Shown here in pieces: positions 1 through 7,322 of a stretch of DNA of 11,123 bases. The notes below the pieces were generated by a model. It worked only from the letters and a program-made list of their open reading frames with translations. It had not been told where the DNA came from and did not search any database. The translations under genes were made by a program, and so were the position numbers. This DNA is from JBGPFS01 sp041483455 (GTDB lineage: Bacteria; Chloroflexota; Limnocylindria; Limnocylindrales; CSP1-4). The first letter of the stretch is position 1; each line of letters starts with the position of its first letter. The stretch covers positions 1 through 11,123 of the forward strand of contig JBGPFS010000066.1 in the NCBI GenBank assembly GCA_041483455.1, in the 5' to 3' direction.

Positions 1-198
1 CCGATCGGGGATCGGTGAGCCGATCGGCTCGTCGCCGACGATCACCGTGCAGGCGGCCGTCCCACCGCGCATCTCAGGGCCGTACGAGGGGATCCAGAAG
101 ACCTCCCGGCCCTCCTTCATGGCCGCCTGGGCGAGGACCTTCCCAGCGAACAGCAGCCCCTGGCCGCCGAAGCCAGCGAAAACGATCGCGCGCTCCAC
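1..198 (-). CDS. korC: 2-oxoacid:ferredoxin oxidoreductase, gamma subunit (partial, 3' end missing)
   Basis: The gamma subunit forms part of the alpha-beta-gamma-delta 2-oxoacid:ferredoxin oxidoreductase; in this superfamily the gamma domain helps bind CoA. Only the first 66 residues lie in the window and the gene runs off the left edge. Visible hallmarks are the N-terminal strand-loop AIVFAGFGGQGLLFAGKVLA, which is the typical GxGGQG start of this family, and SYGPEMRGGTAAC near residues 39-51, the typical SYGPExRGG block. I chose the GTG at 198 because it lies 2 nt after the beta stop codon and gives the expected short N-terminus; no in-frame ATG exists nearby. It is the last gene seen in the korD-A-B-C operon. 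The family call is firm; the substrate (2-oxoglutarate or branched-chain 2-oxoacids) is not determined. Confidence 0.9.
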   Translation of the reverse strand, partial: MERAIVFAGFGGQGLLFAGKVLAQAAMKEGREVFWIPSYGPEMRGGTAACTVIVGDEPIGSPIPDR

Positions 199-200
199 GG

Positions 201-1058
201 TCAGCCCTCCTCCGGCCGGGTCGCGGCCGGGACGCCGATCCCCTTGTCCACGTCCTTCATCACGCCCGGCGGATAGGTCACAGGGACCGCCTCGGCGAGC
301 CGCCGGATGGATTCGCTGGGGGTCATCCCCCAGCCGACGGGGCAGTTCGAGAGGACCTCGACGAGCGCGAAGCCCGAACCCGCCAGCTGCACCTCACAGG
401 CGCGCCGGAGCATGGCCTTCGTCCGACCGATCGCGGCCGGATCCGCGACCGAGCCGCGGGCCGCGTAGGCGACCCCGGGCAGCACGGCCAGCATCTCCGT
501 CATCGGCAGCGGGGCGCCGTGGAGCCGTCGGTCGCGCCCGAGCGGCGTGGAGGTCGTCCGCTGGCCGAGGAGGGTCGTCGGCGCCATCTGGCCCCCGGTC
601 ATCCCGTAGATCCCGTTGTTCACGAAGACCGCCGTGATGGCCTCGCCACGCCCGGCAGCATGGACGATCTCGGCCGTCCCGATCGCGGCCAGGTCGCCGT
701 CGCCCTGGTAGGTCAGGACGAACGCATCGGGTCGGACCCGGCGGATCCCCGTCGCGACCGCCGGGGCTCGGCCGTGGGGTGCCTCGACGAAGTCGAGCCC
801 GAGGTAGTCGTACGCGAACACGGCGCAGCCGACCGGCGCGACGGCGATCGTCCGCGGCCCCAATCCCAGCTCGCCCAGGACCTCGGCGATGAGCCGATGG
901 ATGACCCCGTGGCCGCAGCCCGGGCAGTAGCTCGTGGAGCGCTCCAGGAGCAGTTCGGGTCGCCCGGCGATCCGGCGGGGTGTCGGGGTGGCCGTCGCTT
1001 CGAGCTCCGCCGTGGCTGTCGTCGATCCGTCCGGCCGGGTCGATGTCTCGGTCGTCAT
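201..1058 (-). CDS. korB: 2-oxoacid:ferredoxin oxidoreductase, beta (thiamine diphosphate-binding) subunit
   Basis: This 285-residue subunit binds thiamine diphosphate and, in this family, a [4Fe-4S] cluster that takes electrons from the hydroxyalkyl-ThDP intermediate. The CPGCGHG motif is at residues 45-51, a further cluster-type cysteine is C78 (APVGCAV) and another is C239 (SNCPVGW). The ThDP/Mg motif GDGD is at 119-122, followed by VNNGIYGMTGGQ (147-158), a signature of the family. Residues 1-30 form a Thr/Ala/Pro-rich leader that is not part of the conserved core. The ATG at 1058 overlaps the alpha stop (ATGA) and has an AGGAGG site 9 nt upstream, which fixes the start. The likely partner proteins are the adjacent alpha, gamma and delta subunits; the complex is cytoplasmic. 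Substrate specificity remains open. Confidence 0.95.
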   Translation of the reverse strand: MTTETSTRPDGSTTATAELEATATPTPRRIAGRPELLLERSTSYCPGCGHGVIHRLIAEVLGELGLGPRTIAVAPVGCAVFAYDYLGLDFVEAPHGRAPAVATGIRRVRPDAFVLTYQGDGDLAAIGTAEIVHAAGRGEAITAVFVNNGIYGMTGGQMAPTTLLGQRTTSTPLGRDRRLHGAPLPMTEMLAVLPGVAYAARGSVADPAAIGRTKAMLRRACEVQLAGSGFALVEVLSNCPVGWGMTPSESIRRLAEAVPVTYPPGVMKDVDKGIGVPAATRPEEG

Positions 1059-2452
1059 CGGAGCGTTCCTCCTGCCGGACGCGGCCCGACCGGCTGGTGA
1101 AACGCATCGTGGGCCCGATCCGACCCGTGACCCGGCCCCTGGTCCCGTTCGCGGCAGGTCTCGCGGAAGTGGATCCAGTCGGCGTCGTCGACCAGGCTGA
1201 GCGGATCCGGCTCCCCGGGCTCACCGGCCGGGGGCTCGGGCAGCGGGTGACCCGCCGCGGCCCACATGCCGGCTTCGACGAGGCTGAACGGATCCGCCTC
1301 TGCCTCGAGACTCGCCCCGGCGAGCGAACCGCCTCGCGGGGTCGTGACCGACCAGAGGTGCCGGAGGGCCGTCACGACCTCGGCCGGGGACGGGACCATC
1401 CCGCCGGTCCGGCCGTGGTGGAGGACCGTCGTTCCGCCCTCGACCGCGAGCCGGACATCCTCGACCAGCTGGCCGGCCGACAGCTCGACGACGAGCAGGC
1501 CCCGGACCCGTCCGGCGAGCGCGCGGAGCTCCTTCTCGGGGAAGGGCCACAGGGTGATCGGCCGGAAGAGCCCCACGCGGAGACCGGCCGCTCGCGCCTG
1601 GGCGACCGCCGTCCGTGCGACCCGGGCCGCGGTGCCATAGGCCACGATGACCACCTCGGCGTCCTCGAGCGCCTCGCCCGCCCAGCGGACCTCGCGCTCC
1701 GCGATCCTCGCGAATTTCGCCTGGAGATGCAGGTTGTGTGCCTCGAGCGCTTCCGGCTGGAGGTGGAGCGACTTGACCACTCGCGGCGGACGCCCGTCGG
1801 CGCCGCTGATCTCCCAGTCGCCCGGTCGGCGCTCGGGGTTCCGGAAGCGTCCGGTCACCGGCTCGATCGCCTGGCCCAGGATCCCGTCGAGGAGGATGAT
1901 CACCGGCGTCCGGTACTGCTCGCCGAGCTCGAAGCCGTCGGCCATCAGCTCCATCGCCTCGTCGATCGAGGTCGGGGCGAGGACCGGGACCCGGTAGTCG
2001 CCGTGGCCGTGCCCCTTGACGGCCTGCAGGTAGTCGGCCTGGGCGGGCCCGATGCTGCCGAGGCCCGGTCCGCCCCGCATCACGTTGACCAGGACGAGCG
2101 GGATCTCCGAGCCGGCCAGATAGCTCATCGCCTCGGCCATCAGGCTGAAGCCCGGGCTCGAGGTCGAAACGAGGACCCGGGCCCCAGTGGCGGCCGCCCC
2201 AAGACCCATGTTGATCGCCCCGAGCTCGCTCTCGGCCTGGACGAAGGCCCGGCCCAGCTCGGGCATCCGGCGGGCCATCCACTCGAGCAGCTCCGCCTGG
2301 GGTGTGATCGGATAGCCGAAGTAGGCGTCGCAGCCGGCCTGGATCGCGGCTTCGGCGAGCGCCTCGTTGCCCTTCATCAGGATCCGCTCCGGGGCGGCCG
2401 GCCCGGGGGCCGGCAGTGCGTCGGGCCGGGCAGGGCCGGTCAGCGTGGTCAC
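1055..2452 (-). CDS. korA: 2-oxoacid:ferredoxin oxidoreductase, alpha subunit with long C-terminal tail
   Basis: The alpha subunit supplies the pyrimidine-binding transketolase-like domain of the oxidoreductase. Conserved features are MKGNEALAEAAIQAGC (26-41), the YPITP motif (47-51), the QAESELGAINMG block near 72-83, STSSPGFSLMAEAMSYLAG (96-114) and MRGGPGLGSIGPAQAD (125-140). The C-terminal transketolase domain runs from about 262 to 366 (VVIVAYGTAAR, ELSAGQLVEDVRLAV, GRTGGMVPSPAEV). The protein has 465 residues, while VorB/KorA-type alpha subunits usually end near 350-380; residues from about 370 onward are a Pro/Gly/charged tail with no recognisable domain. The GTG at 2452 overlaps the korD stop (GTGA), and about 20 non-conserved residues precede the core. 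A longer upstream start would lie wholly inside korD and is rejected. Its sequence resembles proteins annotated as VorB or KorA; the 2-oxoacid used is uncertain. Confidence 0.93.
   Translation of the reverse strand: MTTLTGPARPDALPAPGPAAPERILMKGNEALAEAAIQAGCDAYFGYPITPQAELLEWMARRMPELGRAFVQAESELGAINMGLGAAATGARVLVSTSSPGFSLMAEAMSYLAGSEIPLVLVNVMRGGPGLGSIGPAQADYLQAVKGHGHGDYRVPVLAPTSIDEAMELMADGFELGEQYRTPVIILLDGILGQAIEPVTGRFRNPERRPGDWEISGADGRPPRVVKSLHLQPEALEAHNLHLQAKFARIAEREVRWAGEALEDAEVVIVAYGTAARVARTAVAQARAAGLRVGLFRPITLWPFPEKELRALAGRVRGLLVVELSAGQLVEDVRLAVEGGTTVLHHGRTGGMVPSPAEVVTALRHLWSVTTPRGGSLAGASLEAEADPFSLVEAGMWAAAGHPLPEPPAGEPGEPDPLSLVDDADWIHFRETCRERDQGPGHGSDRAHDAFHQPVGPRPAGGTLR
1068..1073 (-). promoter_or_regulatory. 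Ribosome binding site of korB inside korA
   Basis: AGGAGG on the minus strand, 9 nt before the ATG at 1058. It lies in the last codons of the alpha subunit gene and supports the ATGA-overlap start for beta. Confidence 0.7.
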
Positions 2453-2727
2453 CTCGTGACCTCCTTGGCTCGGGCGTAAACGGTGAAGACCGCGTCCGGG
2501 CAGACCCGAGCGCAGAAGGCGCAACTCGTGCAGCGGGCGGCGTCGAGGAGCCGGATCGGATGATGGCCGAGCGCGTTGATCGCGCCGACTTCGAGGGCCA
2601 GGACAGCCTGCGGACAGGCGTCGATGCACAGCTCGCAGCCCTTGCAGCGATCGGTGGCGATGACGAGCGGGGTGAACGTCGGTCGGAACTCGGGGCCGAC
2701 AGCCCGCGCGACGGACGCCAGGGTCAT
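2449..2727 (-). CDS. korD: Delta subunit: 2x[4Fe-4S] ferredoxin of the 2-oxoacid oxidoreductase
   Basis: This small 92-residue protein is a bacterial-type two-cluster ferredoxin that would carry electrons out of the 2-oxoacid oxidoreductase. The first motif is C28-x2-C31-x2-C34-x3-C38-P and the second is C66-x2-C69-x2-C72-x3-C76-P, so all eight cluster ligands are present. It is the first gene of the minus-strand operon, and its stop overlaps the GTG start of alpha by 4 nt, which indicates translational coupling. The ATG at 2727 is chosen because GGAGGT (2739-2734) lies 6 nt upstream and the protein then has the usual length; earlier in-frame starts would add a Pro/Arg-rich leader of no known family. 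A separate ferredoxin-like subunit is typical of KorABCD/VorABCD enzymes. Function is confident; the name korD versus vorD is not. Confidence 0.92.
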   Translation of the reverse strand: MTLASVARAVGPEFRPTFTPLVIATDRCKGCELCIDACPQAVLALEVGAINALGHHPIRLLDAARCTSCAFCARVCPDAVFTVYARAKEVTR

Positions 2728-3016
2728 GAGCGCACCTCCGAGCCTAGCCTCGGACGCCGGCATCCAGGGTGCGAGTGCCGAACGGCGCGTCGTCCTCGGG
2801 CCGCTCGACCCGTCGGGCGACCGGCCGGCGGGGCGTGGCCGAGGGGCTTCCCGGGGCAACGCAGCCGTCGACGGGTCGCTGATCGCGACTTCGATCGGCC
2901 CTGAGAAGACCCGGCTCGTCGGCGCCGCGACCGCCGCCTCGGTCGAGGCCGTCCTCGGCGACCTCCGGGAGTCCGGGCGGCGGGATCGGGCCCTCCGGGC
3001 CCTCGCTACGGGCTGA
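2726..3016 (+). CDS. Possible small protein of unknown function in the kor/hyp divergent spacer
   Basis: This is an open frame of 96 residues with no family that I recognise. The second half, from about residue 48, looks truly coding: G/C dominates third codon positions and the translation (AAVDGSLIATSIGPEKTRLV, then a helical stretch such as AATAASVEAVLGDLRESG) is balanced in composition. The first half is Gly/Arg/Pro-rich and less convincing. The only ordinary start in the spacer is the ATG at 2726, which overlaps the korD start codon on the other strand (CATG) and has no good ribosome site, so the true start is uncertain. A 9-bp inverted repeat begins 2 nt after the stop. It may be a genuine small gene, a decayed gene end or a chance frame. 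Nothing else was found in the rest of this 361-nt spacer except the inverted repeat and the hypA ribosome site. Confidence 0.35.
   Translation: MSAPPSLASDAGIQGASAERRVVLGPLDPSGDRPAGRGRGASRGNAAVDGSLIATSIGPEKTRLVGAATAASVEAVLGDLRESGRRDRALRALATG
2734..2739 (-). promoter_or_regulatory. Ribosome binding site of korD
   Basis: GGAGGT on the minus strand, 6 nt upstream of the ATG at 2727. It decides the korD start. It overlaps a small 5-bp inverted repeat (CCGAG at 2738-2742, CTCGG at 2749-2753) that could partly mask it in the mRNA, although this hairpin is weak. Confidence 0.75.
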
Positions 3017-3017
3017 T

Positions 3018-3048
3018 CGGCACGTCGCTCCTGCGACCGGACGTGCCG
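3018..3048. repeat. 9-bp perfect inverted repeat upstream of hypA
   Basis: CGGCACGTC (3018-3026) and GACGTGCCG (3040-3048) are perfect inverse complements with a 13-nt loop. The structure sits between the end of the possible small gene (stop 3014-3016) and the hypA start at 3089. No T-run follows, so it is either a U-less terminator-like hairpin or a protein-binding site for the hyp operon. The sequence does not decide between these. Confidence 0.5.
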
Positions 3049-3088
3049 GAATGACAGAGCCGAGTTCTACAGGTTCGAGGACGCAACG

Positions 3089-3430
3089 ATGCACGAGGCA
3101 GGTCTGGCCGCCGCGGTCGCCGACGCGCTCCGGCGCGAGCCGCTCGACGGTGCCCGTGTACGGCTCCTGGTGAGCGGCGGCCACGGCGACCCGGACGACT
3201 TCGACGGCGCACTCCGGCTCAACCTGATCGCGGCCGCGCCCGAGCTCGAAGCCGTCCCGCTCGAGATCGTCCATCTGCCCGTCCCACGCCTGTGCATCGG
3301 CTGTGGGCGCGAGTACGCCGCGGTGGCCGAGGATGCGCCCTGCCCGTCGTGCGGCGCCAGCGGACTCCCGGTCCCCACCCCTGAACGGCTCGAGATCGAG
3401 CTGCTGCGCCCCGATGTCCCGCGTCCCTGA
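3089..3430 (+). CDS. hypA: Hydrogenase maturation nickel metallochaperone HypA
   Basis: HypA delivers Ni(II) to the large subunit of [NiFe] hydrogenase, normally together with the GTPase HypB. The protein has 113 residues, the usual size. It begins MHE, and the N-terminal amine with His2 is the family's nickel site. A structural zinc site is visible as C69-x2-C72 (CIGC) and C85-x2-C88 (CPSC). The start is supported by GAGGA at 3077-3081, 7 nt upstream. It is the first gene of a plus-strand hyp operon, and hypF begins 17 nt before its end in another frame. hypB does not follow, so a GTPase partner must be encoded elsewhere or be replaced. No clear promoter was recognised upstream; the inverted repeat at 3018-3048 is the only structured candidate. 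Confidence 0.92.
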   Translation: MHEAGLAAAVADALRREPLDGARVRLLVSGGHGDPDDFDGALRLNLIAAAPELEAVPLEIVHLPVPRLCIGCGREYAAVAEDAPCPSCGASGLPVPTPERLEIELLRPDVPRP

Positions 3431-5840
3431 GCCTCCGGCCCCGACCCGGCTGGTCCGCTCGCTCGAGGTCGAGGGCGTCGTCCAGGGCGTCGGCTTCCGG
3501 CCGTTCGTCTACCGGCTCGGGCGCGAGCTCGGGCTCGACGGGCTCGTCCGGAACGCCGCCGGCCGGGTCGAGATCGAGGTCGCGGGCGGCGAGATCGCCC
3601 TCGACGCGTTCGTCGCCCGGCTCGCCGCCGACGCGCCGCCTCGGGCCCGGGTCGAGCGGGTCGCCGTGCGGGCTCTCCCGGCCGGGGCCCGGATCCCGGT
3701 CGCAGGCGCCGGGTTCGCGATCGAGGAGAGCGTCGCGTCGGCCTCGGCGGTCCGCCTCTTCCCGCCCGACATCGCCACCTGCGACGACTGCCTCAGGGAG
3801 CTCTTCGACCCGACGGATCGACGCTACCGCTACCCGTTCATCAACTGCACGAACTGCGGACCCCGGGCCACGATCATCGACGACCTGCCCTACGACCGGG
3901 CCCGGACCTCGATGCGCGCGTTTCCGCTTTGCCCGGCCTGCGCCGCGGAGTATCGCGACCCGGACGACCGGCGGTTCCACGCCGAACCGGTCGCCTGCCC
4001 GGCCTGCGGCCCCCGGCTCGCCTACCGGCGGCGCGGCGACCCGGCCCCGACGGCGTCCGCCGAATCCGCGCTCGCGGCTGCCATCGCCGACCTGGCGGCC
4101 GGGCGGATCGTCGCGGTGAAGGGATTGGGTGGGTACCACCTCGCCTGCGACGCCACCGACGCTGGGGCGGTCGGCCGGCTCCGCGACCGGAAGCGGCGCT
4201 GGGCGAAGCCGCTCGCGGTCATGGTCCGCGACCTCGCGGCCGCGCGACGGCTCGCCCGGGTCGGTCGGGTCGAGGCCGCGCTGCTGACCTCGCCGGCTCG
4301 CCCGATCGTCCTCGTCGAGGCGCGTCCCGCGGCGAAGAGTCGTGCGGGGCAGCGACTGGCGGGGACTCCGCCGCTCGCGTCGACCGTCGCGAGCGGCAAC
4401 CGGCGGGTGGGCCTCTTCCTGCCCTACGCCCCGCTCCACCATCTGCTTCTCGAGGCGTTCGGCCGGCCGATCGTGCTGACCAGCGGGAACCTGTCGGACG
4501 AGCCGTTGGTGACCGACGATGCTGACGCGATCGGGCGGCTCGACGGGCTCGCGGACGCATTCCTGGCCCACGACCGGGTGATCCGCGCCCGCTACGACGA
4601 CTCGGTGACGCGGGTGGTCGGCCGGGGTCGGGCGACCCGTGAATCGATCGTCCGGCGCGGTCGGGGATACGCCCCGGATCCGATCGCGCTCCCGCACGAG
4701 CTGCCCCTGGGCGAAGTCGTCCTGGCGGTCGGGGCGGAGCTCAAGCACACGTTCGCCCTGGCGGCCGGGTCGCGGGCCCACGTCGCCCCGCACATCGGCG
4801 ATCTCGAGGACCTCGCCACCCACCGCGCGTTCGAGGACAACCTTGCCCACCTGCAGCGTCTGCTGGCCCTGGAGCCCGGGCGGGTCGCCCACGACCTCCA
4901 TCCGGCCTACCTCTCTTCGCAGTACGCCGCGGCGCACTTCCCGCCCGAGCGTCGGATCGCCGTCCAGCACCATCACGCCCACGTCGCGTCGTGCGCCGCG
5001 GAGCACGGGGTCACCGGCCCGTTCATCGGGGTCGCCTACGACGGCCTCGGGATGGGCGACGACGGCACCTTCTGGGGCGGCGAGCTGCTGATCGCCGACC
5101 TGGCCGGTTACCGGCGCTTCGCCCGGTTCGGTCGAGCCCCGCTGCCGGGCGGCGCGAGCGCCGTGAAGAAGCCGTACCGGATGGCGCTCGGCTACCTGTT
5201 CGGGGCCGAGGGCGACGAACCGGGCAGGCAGCCGAGCGCAGTCGCGGATCCGTTCTCGTTCGAGTTGGCAGCCGCGCCCTTCCTGGAGCGATTCGATCCG
5301 CGCGAGGTCGAGATCGTCCGGGTCCAGCTCGCCCGGGGCCTCAATGCCCCGCTCGCCTCGAGCGTGGGCCGCCTCTTCGACGCGGTCAGCAGCCTGCTCG
5401 GCCTGCGTGACGTCGCCGAGTTCGAGGCACAGGCGGCGATCGACCTGGAGATGGCGGCCGACCCGGCGACCCGGGGCCGCCTCCCGCATCGGATCGTCCG
5501 GCGCGATGGGCTCCTCGTCTACGACCCGCGACCGACGCTCCGGGCCCTGCTCGAGGGACAGGCCGCCGGCGTCCCGGCGTCGACCCTGGCCGGGCGCTTC
5601 CAGACCACGATCGCGACCGTGACGCGCGAGCTCGTGGCCGAGGCGCGCCGGGCGACCGGCCTCGAGGTCGTCTGCCTGTCGGGCGGTGTCTTCCAGAACG
5701 CCCGCCTGGCGAACGTGCTCCTGGACGGGCTCGGTCGGGACGGGTTCACGGCCCACATCAACGAGCGCGTCCCGGTCAATGACGGTGGCATCAGCTACGG
5801 ACAGGCGGCCGTCGCGGCCGCGCGACTGGCGGGAGGGTGA
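3414..5840 (+). CDS. hypF: Carbamoyltransferase HypF (cyanide ligand synthesis for [NiFe] hydrogenase)
   Basis: HypF converts carbamoyl phosphate to carbamoyl-AMP and transfers the carbamoyl group to the C-terminal cysteine of HypE, the first step toward the CN ligands of the active-site iron. All four parts are visible in the 808 residues. An acylphosphatase domain covers about 11-100, with GVVQGVGFRPF (catalytic R29) and N47. Two zinc-finger modules have C123/C126/C145/C148 and C173/C176/C195/C198. A YrdC-like domain spans about 212-410 (KGLGGYHLACDA, KPLAVM, LTSGNLSDEP). A Kae1-like domain carries the metal motif QHHHAHVAS (518-526) and ends with LSGGVFQNARL and VNDGGISYGQ. The length is slightly above the E. 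coli protein (750). The ATG at 3414 leaves ten residues before the conserved domain; an in-frame ATG at 3303 would add 37 residues of hypA-overlapping sequence and is less likely. hypC follows after 4 nt. Confidence 0.95.
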   Translation: MSRVPEPPAPTRLVRSLEVEGVVQGVGFRPFVYRLGRELGLDGLVRNAAGRVEIEVAGGEIALDAFVARLAADAPPRARVERVAVRALPAGARIPVAGAGFAIEESVASASAVRLFPPDIATCDDCLRELFDPTDRRYRYPFINCTNCGPRATIIDDLPYDRARTSMRAFPLCPACAAEYRDPDDRRFHAEPVACPACGPRLAYRRRGDPAPTASAESALAAAIADLAAGRIVAVKGLGGYHLACDATDAGAVGRLRDRKRRWAKPLAVMVRDLAAARRLARVGRVEAALLTSPARPIVLVEARPAAKSRAGQRLAGTPPLASTVASGNRRVGLFLPYAPLHHLLLEAFGRPIVLTSGNLSDEPLVTDDADAIGRLDGLADAFLAHDRVIRARYDDSVTRVVGRGRATRESIVRRGRGYAPDPIALPHELPLGEVVLAVGAELKHTFALAAGSRAHVAPHIGDLEDLATHRAFEDNLAHLQRLLALEPGRVAHDLHPAYLSSQYAAAHFPPERRIAVQHHHAHVASCAAEHGVTGPFIGVAYDGLGMGDDGTFWGGELLIADLAGYRRFARFGRAPLPGGASAVKKPYRMALGYLFGAEGDEPGRQPSAVADPFSFELAAAPFLERFDPREVEIVRVQLARGLNAPLASSVGRLFDAVSSLLGLRDVAEFEAQAAIDLEMAADPATRGRLPHRIVRRDGLLVYDPRPTLRALLEGQAAGVPASTLAGRFQTTIATVTRELVAEARRATGLEVVCLSGGVFQNARLANVLLDGLGRDGFTAHINERVPVNDGGISYGQAAVAAARLAGG

Positions 5841-5844
5841 CGGC

Positions 5845-6177
5845 ATGTGTCTCGGGATCCCGGGCAAGGTGATCGAAGTCCGCGACGAGGCGGGCCTGAG
5901 GATGGGTCGGGTCGACTTCGGCGGGGTCCGCAAGGAGGCCTGCCTGGCCTACGCCCCAGATGTGGGGGTCGGCGACTACGTGATCGTCCACGTCGGCTTC
6001 GCGATCAGCAAGGTCGACGAGGCGGAGGCGCTGCGCACCCTGGAGCTGCTGAACTCGATGGGCGATCTCGTCCAGCAGGAGCTGGCGACGATGGGTCCAG
6101 GGATGACCGCGCCGGCGGTCCTCGACGATCCGCACCCCGCGACGCCCACCGGGGGAGCGGTCGGCACCGCGTCATGA
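5845..6177 (+). CDS. hypC: Hydrogenase maturation chaperone HypC
   Basis: HypC is the small scaffold that, with HypD, carries the iron while its CN and CO ligands are attached, and then hands the group to the hydrogenase large-subunit precursor. The hallmark N-terminus MCLGIPGKV with the essential Cys2 is present, as is VHVGFAISKVDEAEA (48-62) containing the conserved H49. The core ends near residue 80; residues 81-110 are an Ala/Pro/Gly-rich tail that makes it longer than the usual 75-90 residues. GGGAGGG at 5831-5837, inside the end of hypF, is 7 nt from the ATG. The stop overlaps the hypD start (ATGA), so HypC and HypD synthesis is probably coupled, which fits their known complex. Confidence 0.95.
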   Translation: MCLGIPGKVIEVRDEAGLRMGRVDFGGVRKEACLAYAPDVGVGDYVIVHVGFAISKVDEAEALRTLELLNSMGDLVQQELATMGPGMTAPAVLDDPHPATPTGGAVGTAS

Positions 6178-7322
6178 AGTACCTCGACGAGTACCGCGAC
6201 CCCGTGCTCGCCCGGCGGCTGATGGACGAGATCCACCGGGTCGCCACCCGGCCGTGGACCCTGATGGAGGTCTGCGGCGGCCAGACCCACACGATCGTCA
6301 AGCAGGGCATCGACGAGATGCTGCCCGCCGGCATCCGGATGATCCACGGGCCGGGCTGCCCGGTCTGCGTCACCCCACTCGAGCAGATCGACAAGGCCCT
6401 CGCGATCGCCGCTCGGCCCGACGTGATCTTCACGAGCTACGGCGACATGCTCCGGGTGCCGGGCTCGGTGACGGATCTCCTGTCTCTGAAGGCGCGCGGC
6501 GCGGACATCCGGATCGTCTACTCACCGCTCGACGCGATCCGGATCGCGGCCGCCAATCCGGACCGCCAGGTCGTCTTCTTCGCGGTCGGCTTCGAGACCA
6601 CCGCCCCGGCCAACGCGATGGCCGTCCGCCAGGCCGCCGAACGCGGGATCGACAACTTCAGCATGCTCGTCAGCCACGTGCTCGTCCCGCCGGCGATGAC
6701 GGCGCTCCTCGAGTCGCCGGCCAACCAGGTCCAGGCCTTCCTGGCCGCCGGCCATGTCTGCGCCGTGATGGGCTGGACCGAGTACGAACCGATCGCGGCG
6801 CGCTACCGGGTCCCGATCGTCGTGACCGGCTTCGAGCCGCTCGACCTCCTCGAGGGGATCCTCATGGCGATCGTCCAGCTTGAGGAGGGTCGGGCCGAGG
6901 TCGAGAACCAGTACGTGCGGGCCGTCCGGCGCGACGGGAACCGGCTCGCGCAAGAGACGATCGAGCACGTCTTCGAGGTCGGCGAGCGGACCTGGCGGGG
7001 GATCGGCGAGATCCCGTCCTCGGGCTATCGTCTCCGGCCTGCCTTCGCCCGGTTCGACGCCGAGCGCCGGTTCGCGGTCGAGGAGATCCACACGCGCGAG
7101 CATCCCGCCTGCATCGCGGGGGCGATCCTCACCGGTGGGAAGACGCCGCTCGATTGCACGGCCTACGGCGTCCTCTGCCAGCCACAGAAGCCGCTCGGCG
7201 CCCCGATGGTCTCCTCGGAGGGGACCTGCGCGGCGTTCTACGCTGCCGGTCGCGGGATCGGAGCACCGGTCCAGCCGCTCCAGATGGTCGCGCCGTTGAG
7301 CGCGGCGAAGGTGACCCGATGA
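6174..7322 (+). CDS. hypD: Hydrogenase maturation iron-sulfur protein HypD
   Basis: HypD is the [4Fe-4S] protein that, with HypC, binds the Fe(CN)2CO group under assembly and reduces the thiocyanate carried by HypE. The 382-residue protein contains MEVCGGQTHT (31-40, with C34) and GPGCPVC (59-65, with C62 and C65), equivalent to the functional cysteines of E. coli HypD. VGFETTAPA lies at 138-146. The cluster-binding C-terminal region has C313, C328, C335 and C352 in the pattern PAC...PLDC...GVLC...SEGTC. The ATG at 6174 overlaps the hypC stop and there is no plausible rival start. The stop overlaps the hypE ATG in the same way. No residue known to be essential is missing. Confidence 0.96.
   Translation: MKYLDEYRDPVLARRLMDEIHRVATRPWTLMEVCGGQTHTIVKQGIDEMLPAGIRMIHGPGCPVCVTPLEQIDKALAIAARPDVIFTSYGDMLRVPGSVTDLLSLKARGADIRIVYSPLDAIRIAAANPDRQVVFFAVGFETTAPANAMAVRQAAERGIDNFSMLVSHVLVPPAMTALLESPANQVQAFLAAGHVCAVMGWTEYEPIAARYRVPIVVTGFEPLDLLEGILMAIVQLEEGRAEVENQYVRAVRRDGNRLAQETIEHVFEVGERTWRGIGEIPSSGYRLRPAFARFDAERRFAVEEIHTREHPACIAGAILTGGKTPLDCTAYGVLCQPQKPLGAPMVSSEGTCAAFYAAGRGIGAPVQPLQMVAPLSAAKVTR

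Noticed and set aside
980..2479. Long plus-strand open frames opposite korA and korB (also 15-1100)
   Set aside because: They are shadows of the alpha and beta subunit genes; the translations are Arg/Asp/Gly-rich with no conserved pattern.
2738..2753. Small inverted repeat over the korD ribosome site as a riboregulator
   Set aside because: Only 5 bp pair around a 6-nt loop; this is too weak and too short to claim a function.
3018..3036. Possible sigma-54 promoter (GGCAC...TGC) upstream of hypA
   Set aside because: The distance between the GG and GC elements is 12 nt where 10 is required, and the match is explained by the inverted repeat.
2744..3274. Minus-strand open frame of 176 codons across the kor/hyp spacer
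   Set aside because: It overlaps the start of hypA in antisense and has no recognisable motif or ribosome site; the plus-strand frame in the spacer has the better codon pattern.
3303..3413. Extended hypF start at the ATG at 3303
   Set aside because: The added 37 residues are an off-frame reading of hypA, and HypF proteins begin just before the acylphosphatase domain.
3219..5933. A 904-codon open frame on the minus strand opposite hypF
   Set aside because: It is antisense to a full HypF whose domains and motifs are all intact. Its translation is Arg/Gly/Asp/Pro-rich with no family motif. Long antisense frames are expected when third codon positions are almost all G or C.
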